64,000 nt of DNA from Amyloporia xantha (GCA_036971615.1 JAYKKR010000001.1:3286001-3350000), one strand, 5' to 3'; positions 11,959 through 24,248 are shown, numbered from the stretch's first letter. Program-made: numbers and translations. Notes: generated from the sequence alone by a model not told the origin.

Positions 11959-13231
11959 CTAGGCATCACCACCAGTCGCGTCGCCGCTCTCGCTCTCGCC
12001 GCCAGCGCCGCCAGTAACGGTGTCCTCGTTCTCGACCTCACCACCCGTGTTCATGACGCTGCCACCGACGGCGCTGCCCGTGGCGCCGCTGTATGCGTTA
12101 CCGCCAGGTCCGTAGCCATCACCGTCACCACCGTTCGCCTCTCCCGAGTAAGTCTCACCAGCGTCTCCGCCAGCTTCTGCAGATAGTGCAAAGTGAACCA
12201 AGGGTTTGTATGCCATGAAGCACAGAGGACTCACGGGTAGATGTGTTATCAACGACTCCATCTGAGTCGGCGTGGTTGATAACGTCACCGCCATCAACGT
12301 CGGAGCTCGCGCCAGTGTATGCATTGCCTCCAGCAGTGCCCATATCCATCCCACGCTTGCGTCGGGGAGTATTGGTGTTGACACCGTCCACAATGTTACC
12401 CGCGGCATCACCGCCCTGGGCATCACCGCTCTGGTCGAATCCGCCCGCACCACCAGCCACTACAAATGACAAGATGAACGAAATGTCTCGGAAAAGGGAC
12501 CAAGAACATACCGGCAGCCTCGTTCTCGGCGACGCCGTCTTGGGCGGAAGTTATGGTATCTCCTCCCACAGAGGGACCAACAGCACCGGAGTAGGCATTG
12601 CCACCAGCCCCCTTGCCGTCACCGTCACCTCCATAAGCGAAGCCACTGTAGCCGTCGCCACCAGCGCCACCAGTAACTGATGATGCACGGTGTGAGCAGT
12701 AGAAAAATGACATTTAGCAAGATACCTGCCTGCCTCTTCGTTGACAGTACCTGGGAACTCTTCCTCCTCCTCCTCCTCGTCACCGAAGCCACCCTTAGAG
12801 ACCGCGACCACATCGCCGCCCGAGGTGTCACCGCCAGCTCCAGTGTAAGCATTACCTCCAGCGCTGTTCATATCCATCGCACGCTTGCGGTGGCTGGTGT
12901 AGGAGTCCACCGACGACGAAGGGTTGTGAAGTTGCTCCTCAGCTGCGCGGTGGGCACCAGGATCGGGCTTGGTGTTCTTTGGGGTGTTGGAGCCAGGGTT
13001 CATGATGTTGCTGATTGCACTATTGCCAATGACGCCCGACATGGGGTTCGCGGCACTGTTGAGTGCTGAGGGGGACACACCGCCTGGAAGACCTGGAAGG
13101 CCGCCCGGGAGTTGACGAGGTGAGTGAGTGACGGAGGTGTCCGGGTTGGGTGAGGTCGGGGCACCGGCGACGAGGTTGGGACTGACGGCGGCGGCAGCCA
13201 TAATGGAGAAGGCAATGACTGGGCTGCGCAT
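11959..13231 (-). CDS. Secreted exon-modular glycine-rich repeat protein with dibasic sites
   Basis: Four exons (12730-13231, 12512-12676, 12235-12459, 11959-12176) sum to 1110 nt, 369 residues. A signal peptide is clear (hydrophobic MRSPVIAFSIMAAAAV start, Ala-Gly-Ala near residue 24). Exon 1 continues with a Pro/Gly/Ser linker (LPGGLPGLPGG). Each exon then holds one copy of a module centred on GGNAY[ST]GA with GGD further on. Modules 1 and 3 are preceded by RKRAMDM and RRKRGMDM, that is, Lys-Arg sites of the Kex2 type. Modules 2 and 4 lack this and begin with GGAGG-rich stretches. All three introns are phase 1, and exons 2-4 each carry one module, so the repeats probably grew by exon duplication. 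The first donor is GC (12728-12729). No enzymatic domain is seen; a cell-surface or processed-peptide role is inference. A TATATA-like sequence lies upstream near 13367. Confidence 0.75.
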
Positions 13232-13380
13232 CTTGATGTTGTTGACGAATGTTGTAGGCTGTACTTGAACTTGACGAAGGAAGATTAGAAGGAGCGGATA
13301 GACTAGAGGAGATGGAGGAACGGGGGAAACCTGGGTTGGGGCGGGAAGACGAGAAGGCAGGTCTTATATATGTCGAGGTG

Positions 13381-13907
13381 TCAGGATTCAGATTCCGCTG
13401 CGCCTTCTGAAGAGGCTGCCTTCAACTTGGTTGGAGGCTGACGTCCGATCGACAGGACTGAACAGAACACCTGCCCGATTTGGGCAGGATCCTTCCCCAT
13501 TTGGACATTGGCGATCGCTGAACCAACTGCCCGCTGTTTGTGTTGTTCGCAGGCGAGTGATACGCCATTGATCTCTAACGATCTATCCGCATCTACCAAT
13601 GCGGCCATAAGTCAGCATATAAATCACATCCACCCGCGCCTGCAGGTCAGAACGGTGCGCACGATTGTATCACGACTCAGCTGCAGTCAACGGCGAGGCG
13701 CACGGCATGAGCACTCACTCTCTCGGGGAGGGCTATAGCCACGGGACACATCCCAGAAGGAACATTGACGAGAATCGCGTCTGTCTGCTGTCCCCAGAAA
13801 AGACACTGATGTTTCAGACGGAACCGCCCAGTGACGAGAACAAATATTAGCGTGACATTACCCATGTCATCAGAGGACACATATACAACATTGCTGATTC
13901 TGTACAA
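13381..13907 (-). CDS. Possible small multi-exon gene, unrecognised
   Basis: Minus-strand open frames at 13677-13907 and 13381-13608 can be joined by plausible introns (donor GTGAGT near 13728, acceptor TGCAG near 13644; a second small intron near 13600). The joined reading gives coding-like text: TDAILVNVPSG, RVDVIYMLTYGRI, INGVSLACEQHKQRAVGSAI and MGKDPAQIG, with a Ser/Ala/Glu tail and a stop at 13381. I do not recognise a family, and the exact exons are uncertain. It lies just downstream of the MFS transporter gene on the same strand. Confidence 0.35.
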
Positions 13908-13960
13908 AGCGCCGCCCTGTCACACATTTGACAAAATCTGATCCGTTTTGGTATCCTGGT

Positions 13961-15889
13961 TCACATCAACCTGTGCGCATAGTGCCAGGAGCCGCCATAG
14001 CGAACCTCAGGCAAGCGAATCACATCCTGTTCCGCAACCTCGTCGTCAGCTTGATGCCCTGCCCTTATCCAAGCAAGCCTGACGTCGTTGTCACCGGTGT
14101 CAGCCGCAGGCCTACGCTCTCTAAGCAACGACTGCCAAGGAGATTCTTCGAAGGCTTTGTCAACCTCCTCCAGCGTCGCGCCTCTGGTCTCGGGTTGGAA
14201 GGCCAAACACACAAACGTGGTAAAGAGAGAACAGCTGCCAAAGAGGAAGTAGGGCCCCGATGATGAACGGGCCAAGAAGAGCGGCGTCGTAAAGGCTATA
14301 ATCCAATTGACCACCTGCAGAATCTTTGATCAGCTCGATCGGTCTCACCGTGAAGTTGATCAAACGAACCCAGTTAGCACATTGTCCGAGACTCGTGGCA
14401 GCTGCTCTCGTTCTCATCGGCTGTATCTCACTGCAAATTGTGCGTGTGACGATTGCCCAACTTGCGACATAACCAATCACAAATATGTATATCAACACTA
14501 TGATCGCATAGCGGCCGGCAGCAGTGTCCGACGCGTGCGAGGCATATAGGGTGCCTATGAGAATCATCGCAGTGCCAATGACTGCTCCTCCACGTATCAT
14601 CGAAGCCCGACGGCTCCCTAGAAATGTGTTAATGAGGTGAAATGTGTAGTGTTGTCAAAAGCCGTACACTTGTCTGCAAAGAACTGCACTCCAAATGTAC
14701 AGACGACATTAATGATACCGGAAACGCCTGAAGCTATGAAAGACGCAGTCGTTGCTGATAACCCGGCCTGAGAGAAGAGCACTGGAGCGTACTAAATTCG
14801 TATCAGTGATGGCATCGTCCCCGTGACTCGAGGAGCACGTACATAGAGGACACCATCGATCCCAGAGGCCTAAGCGAAATTTTTTGCATTAATGATCTCC
14901 ACTGCGAGGTTGTTGTGCACATATGCGCACCTGCTGCATCCCCATCAAAAATACACCCAACGCAGTCCGTGTACGGATGCCCTTCTTCCACAAGTGCAGC
15001 AATTCCTGCCACAATGTGGTTTTCTCGGCAGCATCTCTCCGCGCATTCTCCTCATTCTTCTGCGCGTCGGCCGACACAACACCAAGCTTCAACCATGCGG
15101 CTTCGGCCTCTGCATCTCTTCCTACGTGTCGCAGCCAGCGCGGAGAGTGAGGGAGGAAAGGAGCACCCATAGCAAGCACAACGGATGCTACTACTTGCAT
15201 ACCAAAAGGAAAGCGCCACGAAAACGAAGATGGGATATTTACAGTGCCGTAGCAAATAAAATAGCCTGAAGGCATTTGTCAGAGAGTAGTACTTTGTCAA
15301 ATAAGGACCGCTGCACACCAGAAGCGATACCCATCGTAATCAAAAGCTGAACTACAGATCCGAGTCTTCCTCTGGCGGACGCGGGCGCAATTTCAATGGC
15401 ATACACCGTCACCGCAGATAGAAAGAGTCCTTCACCGATGCCCGCGACACATCTCCCAACAAGTAGTTGTGCCAGTGTATTCGCAGAGCAGGATATCGCA
15501 CTCCCAGTGGCGAAGACGAGGGCACCCAGGGAAATTGTCCTCGTCCTCGATATCCGATCAGAAAGTGGACCAGAGAGTAGCGAGGCCATAGAAGCGGTGA
15601 GCAGGATGGACGACACGATGAGGCCCTGTACGGTAGATGACAAGCTCCCTGTTTTCGAGAAATGCGCCTTGAACTGCGGCATTACAGTGATAGAACCAAT
15701 GCTGCCTGTATCAAACCCAAAGACAAATCCACCAATGGCGGTAAATAGCGCTGACCAGATGTAATTCGGGACATGTGTGGGGTTAAGAATTGCACGCAAC
15801 TCACGAGGCTGCTGCACAAGACTCAGAGGTGGGTGTATACCGGCACCAGACACGTCGATGCCTGCGGAAGAGGATTCTGCTATATCCAT
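13961..15889 (-). CDS. MFS sugar-porter family transporter
   Basis: Six exons (15319-15889, 14931-15265, 14843-14869, 14668-14791, 14370-14617, 13961-14314) give 552 residues. Features of the sugar/H+ symporter branch of the major facilitator superfamily: GFVFGFDTGSIG in the first helix, SGPLSDRISR between helices 2 and 3, VGRCVAGIGEG, PASARGRLGS, PHSPRWL before the central loop, and PETRGATLEEVDKAF at the end of helix 12. The GVLYYAP motif is split: the third exon is only 27 nt and codes ASGIDGVLY. Substrate cannot be told from sequence; hexose or polyol is likely for the family. The C-terminal tail after PETRG is long, about 60 residues. Confidence 0.93.
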
Positions 15890-16331
15890 TGATTGTCGTC
15901 TTGAAGGGAATGATGGAAGTCAGTTCCTTGCGATTCGAAGAGGGTATTTAATGGGCAGCCTATTTCCACGGACCTCCCTGATGACCCTGCCTTGTGACTC
16001 CAATCTAGTTGCCGAACATCGCTGGGCTAGCTACATATTGCTGAGCGCTTGAAAGTCGGATCCGAGTAGGAAGATGCAATCCAGTGAGTAACTCATCATG
16101 AGATGTCTTTCCCCACGCAGGGCACGTTAGGGTATGTAAAGATGCGCATAGTGTACGTCGGACAAGTTACAGCGGACGGGAGTCTCTTTAGCGCTGCGGG
16201 GTCGATCATCCACGTGACCTCCCCGTGGACCTGACGCGGCGTCGGTTCCGAGCTATGAACCATCGTCTGCGGCGGCGAGCTCATTTCCGGTCTACTATAT
16301 CCTGCCCACATAGTATTTGTCTGCTACGTCT

Positions 16332-18072
16332 ATGTCTACACCAGAAGATGAATTCGACACAATTCCTGATGCCTTTGAAGGCATCGACTTCAACGCCATA
16401 CCAGAGCTCCAAGCTAATACCGCATCGCAGTCTCACGCACAAGCCGTGAACCAAGACCAAGAAGAGGATAAATTCGACGACCTTCCCGATCCATTTGCAG
16501 GACTTGACTGGAACACTGTGCCCGAACTTGGAGAACAGACCGGCTCTGCCCCTGTACCTACACCAGCCCCTACTACTAGTCATGACTCCGCTAGCGACGC
16601 GGAGGAAGTTCAGGTCTCATCGCCTCCTCACAGGCTATCGGGTACAAATTCTTCTACCCAATACTCTTTTGACGAGTTGGATGAAGCGCTCTTGGTGGAG
16701 ATTAATGCGTCGGAGACTAACCGAGAAGAACCACCTCCGTTTCCACAATCCTCAGGTATCAATTACTCATATATGAGGTGTTCGGAGTTTCTTACATTTT
16801 ATGTTGCCACAGCTCGAGAATCAGCAACTTCTTCCGGCATATCTGGCAGTTCCGTTTTTTGTGCGCGCCCTGTACTTATATGTGGCCACACATCCTAAAA
16901 CTTCTTGCACCAGTGCCGTTTCCGATTGCTGCGACATCCAATCTTGCGGGTATGCCGCCATCCTCGACTGGCATTGGGCAATACTAATGATGCCCATAGC
17001 AACTGGCGCGGCTAGTCATGGTATAAACGCACAATCTCCGGCGGCTTCAGTGATGTCTTGTTCGTCCAATGCTGAAACATTCTCTCGTCGAGGAAGGGTG
17101 GCGCTCACATTATCGTGTAACAGACTCGGAACCTGCGCCACGGACAAGCGTGCGTCGAAAGCGACCATCACAAGAGGTTGATGATGTCCCAACAACACCT
17201 CTAAAACGTGAACGGCGGTCGGACAGCTATTCAGAGTCACAATCGCCAAAGAAGAAAGGCAAGAAGGGTAAGGGCAAGGAAAAGGCTAGAGAAGAAGTTG
17301 ATCCACATGCTGGAGTCCGCCGGCTCCTCTCGGAATTTGAAGAAGAGCTCAATTGCCCAATGTACGTGGTGTTAGTCATGTCTTACATATCTCATTGGCT
17401 GATTGTGCGCATATCCGCAGATGTTGCGATTTATTGTATGGACATAAGTATTATCGCTGTATCGACCTTACTGATGCAATGTCCCTGTAGAATTGCTGCG
17501 CATATTGGAAATCCTTGTGGCCACACATACTGCGGACCCTGTGGCCACAGTTGGATATCAAAGAATGTAAACCTTTTATTCAATTTATTTGCCTCTTTCT
17601 GAACTTGATTCCGTTCTAACGTAGAAACGCGCCCCAACATGCGCAATTTGTCGCACGAGGTTGGTGTCGAGTACACCCATGATACCGAATAGAGCTGTGG
17701 ACAACATGGTTGAGAGGCACATCGGTGCCCTTGCTGCAAGTGGCTCTGTAGACTGGCAGCCCAGCGGGACGCGATCCGTCGAATGGTCTCAACGCAAAGA
17801 GTGAGCTTTGTTCGCCTCCCGTGATGAACCACTCCATGGAAATGCCTGACTGGTCGTACTGTCGTTGATCATACAGGAAGTGGAAGAAAGAAGCAGCAGA
17901 GCGTGCAGCGAGTGCGCGAAAGCCACCCCCAGCGCGAGCTCCAGCTCTCCCTCCTGTACCGGTGATCCCGCAGGTCCCGATGACGCAGGATATCATCGAT
18001 ATGCTCGACTTATACGATGAGCTTGACGAAGACTATGAGGACAGTGATTCTGAGAATAGTGATGATGACTGA
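16332..18072 (+). CDS. RING-finger protein, probable E3 ubiquitin ligase
   Basis: The N-terminal exon (from ATG 16332 to about 16755) encodes two copies of a motif with the pattern FDxxPDxFxGxDxNxxPEL, then a Ser/Pro-rich stretch. The C-terminal exons carry basic disordered sequence (RRKRPSQE, KKKGKKGKGKEKARE), then a C3HC4 RING: ELNCPICCDLLY, HIGNPCGHTYCGPCG and, after an intron, CAICRTRL. The RING spans four exons, joined at about 17361, 17484 and 17567. The tail is Pro-rich, then acidic (DELDEDYEDSD), with the stop at 18070-18072. The stretch 16756-17068 between the two parts must contain one or more small exons, but I could not fix them: three frames are partly open and none is clearly conserved. 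RING proteins transfer ubiquitin from E2 to substrate; the substrate here is unknown. Confidence 0.78.
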
Positions 18073-18821
18073 ATGAAGTTGTATCTGACATCCGCGAGTT
18101 GTCTATAGGCAAGGAGAAGCGGTTGGAGTACGCAGAAGGGGGATATGCGCCCCTACTTCCTTCTCCTGCCTCTTCTTGTTGCCTGCCAGTGCTAACTCCT
18201 AGGTGCCAATCTGTCGTAATGCATGAAGATGGACCCGTTGCTGTGCCCGTTGCTGTGATGTATTTCCCGCTGTATTTATACCCTTGTGAATGATGGAAGA
18301 TGTATATTCTATCGAATCTAGTATTCGGTTTGAGATTTCTTCAGCATACGTATGATATCGATGCTTCGACAACTCGACGAGGGCTCGTACCAAGTAGATC
18401 CCGTTGATGAGCAGCCAAATGTACTTTTTCATTTCGTACATATGGTGCTCTGCTTTATAAACAACGAAAGCACATCACTCTCAACAGGCGGGGCCGGGTT
18501 TTGCGTCCATGGTCAGTCTAAAACGACTGACAAGACATCTGTCATGAAAATACATGTAATTGTCGTTCTACAGTCATCGTGAATCGTGATACAATGCAAG
18601 CCACCGATACACTACGTATAGTACATCGGGAATTTTTTCCGTGATAATGCAAAAAATATGCAGGAGACGTACAGATGAGACAAATCCAAAGTAATGCAGG
18701 AGCGATTCCACACTCCTTTACAGAACAATGCGTAAATCAACAGGAGAAATCGAAAATGAGACCATGAGAGCGTGTAAATTCGATGGTCGTTGGAAGTCGT
18801 TGATATATGAATACCGACAAG
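18073..18821. other. Intergenic region between convergent genes
   Basis: About 750 bases hold the 3' ends of the RING gene and of the minus-strand membrane-protein gene. It is AT-richer than the flanks and has no gene I can support. Confidence 0.4.
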
Positions 18822-21072
18822 CTAGGCGAAACTTATTGTGAGGTTCCCGCTTCTGAATTCGGGCGGTGGACCTAGGTACACGAGGTAGCATCCGTCACCA
18901 ATGTCGGCACTGAACTCGGGCTCTAGGATCTGTTCGCCGCCCAGAGTGAACTTCAGTGCGAACGGCGAGACGTGTAGACCTCTAGGTCCCTGCACAAGCA
19001 CCGATATCTCGCCATCGACGTTGCAAATATCAGCCGACAGGAAGAAAGTAGACCCTGCCAGCTTCAGCAGGGTCGATGAATCCCTTGCCTCAGGGTAAGA
19101 AATGGAACGCTGCAGGAAGGTGGCGGAAGGCGAGGACACAGAGGGTTCCGGAGCTGGCCTTTCGATGAGGTCAGTGGTCGGCTCTGCAGGCTTGGTGCGC
19201 TCATCTCCAGAGTCCCCATCAAGTAGCACGCGCGCATCATCTACGGCCGTGGTATGTTCGCCCTCTGAAGGGCCCTTCGGCTCGAGCCTACCCGCGTCCG
19301 TATTCTCGCCACTCTCGCTTTTATTCAATATGACCAGACTCGTGGACGGGACGACTTGAGCGCCACGGAGCCCGACCCAAAGTAGCGCCAGCTTCTGCAA
19401 AAGCACTTGCCATAACGCCGCAAACGTTGCGAGCAGAATTTGAAGGTACACTTGCAACGGATGAGAGCCGTGCACTCTCACTAGAGCATGTCGGTCGGAG
19501 TCCATCTCGCCATCATGAGCGTATGCAGTTGAAGATATGAACGGAGTGAGAGACTCGGCGACAGGAGCAGAAGAAGGTTCGAAAGGCGTAGAAGATACAG
19601 CCGGAGTTTGGGCAGGAGAACTGACTGCCGAGGATGTAACAGACGAGAACTGCTCAGAGACCTCCGAGAACGAGGGCAACGGGAAGACAGCAGGTCGATT
19701 TGCCGCCGCACGATGGACGGGCGGGGGCGAGGGAGGTGGAGTGGGGAGCACACGCTGTGAGATCTCGTCCCTCGATTCAACCACTTCGGCATTCATGTAT
19801 TGATGCATCAAAGAAATGTTCCAACTTCCTTTGGCCTCTCCGTCGGTAGCGACCAGGGTATATGCAGGGGCGAGGATCGCACTGCCACCATATTGGCTCA
19901 TGTGCAAAGTGACCACTTCATCAGTAGGTGTGTAGAAACCGTGGGTGGTCGGAGAGCAGATGGCAAACGAGTCTCGAGTCGCGTCAGGGAGAAGTGACTC
20001 CAAAGCCTTCCGGGGGATGTACACATTCTGATGTACAATTCTGGGAAGAAGAGGGATAAATAAAAGAGAAACAGGCAATCCTCCATCCGGTAGCTGAGAG
20101 GCTACGATGAGGCATGGAGTATCGCTCTCGTTGACATGCAGAAGGGTGATGTCGCTCTCGTCCACGGGTCTGGAGGAGGAGGCACGGTCAATAGAGCTGA
20201 GCAACAAGTGCCCATCTCCCTTGCTTGATATCGTTCCACCAGAACTGATCTGGACAGAAGCGCCGCGCGTAGCTCTGAGGACAAGAGCCTGGGGTGCGAT
20301 AATTGAATGACGGCGAGAACGAGGAAAAAGGATGAGCGCAGAAGAAGATTGTGCTTCTGCTTTAGGAGAAAACACAGCCCGGCTAGTCGCATGAACAGCA
20401 CTGTCAAAATACAATGCAGGAGTATAAGACAGAATAATCGAACCTGTTTCCCTTGACAGCCCAACTAGACCATTCAAATTCCCCATGCAGCTTGCCAACC
20501 ACACTTTCTCGAGTTGAAATGGCCTTATACTCGGCCTGCCCATCAAGCCCGACGTTCCAGCCCTCGCTCAGGTGTACACCCTTGACAGCTGGTATGGGTG
20601 TCCGTTCGAGGACAAGCACGCCGTTACGCCCGTACTCACCCAACCAACGAATCTCCCCTGACGGATACACCAGTCTGTACGTGAAATGGAATCGGTGTCC
20701 GGGTGTGTACTCGTGCAGGTGGACGTGCAGCTTGGCGTAGAGCGCGTGCTCTTCGCTGTGAAGGGTGTTCTGCTCATCGTACGAGAGGAGAGACAACACC
20801 TTTTGCCCCGACTGCACGTGCGACGCAGACTTTCCGAGCTCTTTGAAAGCGAGGGCGCCCCACTCCCAGCCCGTCCGTCCCTCCACTGGCAAGTCTGTCC
20901 ACATCTCAACCCGTACCCCGTCCGCCTTCGCCTGTTCTAACGACGCACGCGAGTCGAACGCTGCCTTGAAGACCAGCTCCTGCGCAGATGCCGACTGGTC
21001 CTCATTGTGAAATGAAGTCGAACAGACCAGAGGAGAAGCTTCGTTGATAGCTGGGGAGAACGTGAGATGCAT
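18822..21072 (-). CDS. Conserved-type 735-aa protein with one membrane segment
   Basis: Two exons (20444-21072 and 18822-20400) give 735 residues. The N-terminal 200 residues look like a beta-sandwich with carbohydrate-binding character: LVFKAAFDSRASLEQAK, VRVEMWTDLP, WEWGALAFKELG, HRFHFTYRLVYPSGEIRWLGEYGRNG. The middle contains a long Ser/Pro/Thr-rich linker, then a hydrophobic stretch around LQILLATFAALWQVLLQKLALLWVG that fits one membrane segment, and an acidic, disordered part. It ends with a second small beta-type region (GGEQILEPEFSADIGDGCYLVYLGPP). The single intron has donor GTTCGA and joins in phase 2. I do not know a named family, so function is open. Starting at 21072 is natural, as it is the first ATG in frame. 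Confidence 0.72.
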
Positions 21073-21717
21073 CGCGGCCGAGGAAGAGGTCAGACGGTAG
21101 GAGAGATGGGGGCTGGGGAATATCCTGCCGAAGCAGGGAAAGGGAGCAAGCTTATATCTAGAGCAGCCGTCCTGATTCCAGAGCGGTCGTTAGGGTCTGA
21201 TATGCTCAAGGCAGGAACGTGAAGTGGGAGCAACAACAAGGGAAAGCGCGTGTCTGCTCGGGGATCCTGTCAATTTGGCAGTGTCAATTGGCCGCCGACC
21301 TTACGGACTCACCCCACTTCCGTCATATTTGCATTTCGCTCAGCTACGAGGCGCTCCTTGTCGTGCATCGCCTGATGTGCTCGCCAGTCGAGAATAAGCA
21401 AGGAACAAGAGATAACGGCCTCATGTTCTCCGCAACTCGTAAACCAGATGCCGTGGTGGAGCAGCAAATTGGACGCCAGGTGGTTGCATGTAGCTATAGT
21501 CCATAGTCGAAGTGGTAGTATACAGAGAACACTGTTGATGGAGGGGTCTAGTCCGAGTCACCGGCCATCTATCTACTGCTTCGCACGCCTTTCGGACCCT
21601 TTTGTACAACACGCCAGTTGTATAGTCGTCGACCAAAGTGTCATACAGCTTGTCATGAACGATAGTATCTCTATATGCACGCTTACCGAGGGATCTGATA
21701 GGAACGGGCCCGGTACC
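21073..21717. other. Intergenic region
   Basis: Upstream of the 735-aa protein gene and downstream of the TRAX gene. Short open frames on both strands show no resemblance to proteins. No other feature is supported. Confidence 0.4.
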
Positions 21718-22833
21718 TCAATCATCATCCCCGTCGTCAAAATCATCGTCTACAGCACGTCTACTCTTCCTTCTCCGATCACGACCATCATCTCCCCCGC
21801 TACCATGTGCAGTGCTGGTGACAGTTCTGTCCACAATATCGTCCAGGAGCTCTGGAGGTAGGTCGTACTCGGAGCTACGCACTGCTATTGCATATGCCAC
21901 TAGACCGCAGAGTATTAACGCATTGGGCCAACGGAAATGGTTATGGACATACCATGCTCGATCTTCTCTAATGATTGCGAGGTGACATGCTGTTTCTTGC
22001 GAAGTTCTCTGAAGTGGGGCGTCAGACCTTCAAAGTCTACATGCTGTTAGCACGGGGCGGATGCTACATGCGCGACGATTTGCACCAACCTGCCTTGCAA
22101 CCTCTTACAAATATGCATACTTCGCTCGCCTTGGAGCGTCCACCTCGACGTGAGATAGAGGATATGGCGTAACGCATGAGTTCTCCCGTGAGATCGGCCA
22201 ATCCGAGCAAGTAATCCTCCAACGGTAGAATGAAATACTACCCCGCCCATGTAAGCTCGCCTCGGAAAATGCAACTACAGCAAGACATACCGGTATGCCA
22301 TCTTCACCGCAAAGTGATTTTTGCACTTCCTCATAAGAAATGAGCGTCCGAAACTCGAGGTAATGTGCGAAGCTGAGCGCCTCGATGTACTCCTGCAAGC
22401 CCGGCGATACGTTCTTCTGGTACCGCCAAAATCTGTCCTCAGCTAACTCTTCACGCATACCCGCAAACAATTTCTGGATGTCGCGCAACTTGTCCTTTGC
22501 TCGCGCGACTGCTCGCAGGGAGAGTGCGTGGTCGTCGAGTTCGGAGGGATTTTCGGTCATAGAGCGATGAAGCAAAAATATGACCTTTTTGGAAAGGTTG
22601 GTGACATCCCGGCTGGACTACATGGAGGACGTAACGACAAGGCAACGATAGAGGCGGTCGTGTGCAAGATCCCGGTTCAGGCCCGTCGACATAAGAACGT
22701 GCGAAGCAGAACAGCGGACCTTGATCAGACGTTCTCTCCTATCATGATAATCGTCCAACGCGTCTCTGAAGTTGTCAAAAACCTGGACAATTGAGTCCCT
22801 TGAGCTCAGCGTTGCTGCCGGCGGTGTCGACAT
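21718..22833 (-). CDS. TSNAX: Translin-associated factor X (TRAX)
   Basis: Minus strand, start ATG at 22833, stop at 21718. Exon 1 encodes VQVFDNFRDALDDYHDRRERLIK; after an intron the sequence continues SSRDVTNLSKKVIFLLHR, then the all-helical translin fold: LSLRAVARAKDKLRDIQKLF, YIEALSFAHYLEFRTLISYEEVQ, LEDYLLGLADLTGELMRYAI, and the C-terminal helix with LEKIEHAVYAMAYAIAVRSSEYDLP. These are the family's hallmark blocks. The tail is unusually charged (RDRRRKSRR then DDDFDDGDDD). TRAX is the catalytic partner of translin in the C3PO RNase, acting in RNA silencing and tRNA processing. No translin gene is seen in the window. It is divergent from the HIT-domain gene with about 210 bases between. 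Confidence 0.92.
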
Positions 22834-23045
22834 GATTGGTACAGTAGAATCTAGTAGAATACAGTCATCTAAGCGCTCATAGACTCGCTTAGATCACAAT
22901 GGGCGCTAGAATGAGCGCTGAGGTTGACCGAGGCAAGCCCTGACTGGCGATCGCTGGAGTATGCCATGATGTACCGGTGCCCTATCACCCCGTATACCGT
23001 ATACATTTCCGTAATCCCCACAGTATTCTACATGCTTAATACCCT

Positions 23046-23939
23046 ATGGCTTATAATGCCAAACCCGGTTGCCCTATGTGCAGCATAGTGGCTTCCGCAC
23101 TTCATGCACCCAGCCAAGCGCTCGAAACCGGTTCAGAGATCCTCTGGAGTGACGATGAGTTTTACTGTCTATCGAGAGATGAAGAACCCAGTTTCCACAC
23201 TTGGTCATATAATAATTGCGTTCAAGTACGTCTTCACAAAGATCTAGAACTTGAACGGCACTCACTGCCGTGACCGCTGATGGTCACCCGATATGTTTAG
23301 TTTGCATGTACCATCTCTGTATAATTTGGTGAGTGTCACCTTGTGCTCCTGCTTATGGTCCAAGATGGCCTGCTCATGATATAAAGTAGTCCACAAGCGA
23401 TCTCCCGGTCCTGGTCTCTATTCGCGATCTTGCTCAACACTTCCTATTATCCCTACGTCCCCCGACTCGGTCCACAGATGAATCCCCTACACCGACTACC
23501 GCCACTACGGCAGTAAGCAGTGAATTCATTCCGCACGCGCAAGAGGCATTCCGCATCGGATTTATCACCCCGCCCTTCCGCGACTTCAAGCTGTCCGTCA
23601 CTGATCATTTGCATGCGCATGCGTACATCCTCCCCGCAGACCGTATGGGATGGTTACGCAGCGTGGCGTTCAGCTCAGTGGCGTGGTATGCGATTGATGA
23701 CCTCATCGCTGAGATTCGGTGAGGATCCTCAATCAATTGGAGATGGCGAGGACTAACAAAATTCATATATCGACAGAGAGGAATCTTCGAACAATCGTAT
23801 TCGCTCTGGAACAAGCTCACGCCCCATTGACTATGTCCCACAGGCCGGAGCCCGCGGAGGCACTGCTGATGGTGTCGAAACCACGAAACCCTCACATGTG
23901 TCACTTGCTATAGAGGACGGCAAACATAACCCGAGGTAG
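23046..23939 (+). CDS. HIT-domain (histidine triad) protein, with one apparent frame break
   Basis: The first exon begins with a CxxC-containing stretch, PGCPMCSIVASAL, then ILWSDDEF. The expected continuation FTVYREMKNPVSTLGHIIIAF lies one base out of frame (extra T within the TTTT at 23160-23163). Further exons give NLHVPSLYNL, TSDLPVLVSIRDLAQHFL, GFITPPFRDFKLSV, and the triad motif DHLHAHAYI (His-x-His-x-His), with the intron-split end WYAIDDLIAEIR and REESSNNRIRSG. The gene ends at 23937-23939. Histidine-triad proteins are small nucleotide hydrolases or transferases; the substrate here is unknown. The break may be a sequence error, because all conserved residues on both sides are kept. 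Confidence 0.8.
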
Positions 23940-24248
23940 CCTCTAAACTTGAGGCAGTGAGATTGAGACCATGTATCTACTTCTGTGATCCTTTACGAAT
24001 CACTCCCAATCGACCTATTGATAGGATCGTGCCTAACATCATTTCGGAACTGGCGCTTAAATAAGGGTAATTAGATTGTGGCTTCTGCTACTACGATTTA
24101 CTACACAAGCTATTTTGGTATACATGTGGTACAAGAATGGGTATCGCATGAGTCGATTCGCGTCCATGAGATGCAGTAATGGTAATTATAAGCGACAACT
24201 CGACTAGCTGCCGCCCTCTTCAAGAATTCTTTCATCTACTTCAGATGC
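23940..24248. other. Intergenic region between convergent genes
   Basis: About 310 bases, AT-rich, between the 3' ends of the HIT gene and the Blm10 gene. Nothing else is supported. Confidence 0.4.

Noticed and set aside
12243..12680. 145-codon plus-strand frame, and plus frame 12680-13069
   Set aside because: Antisense to the secreted repeat gene, whose exons fit in phase and carry a signal peptide.
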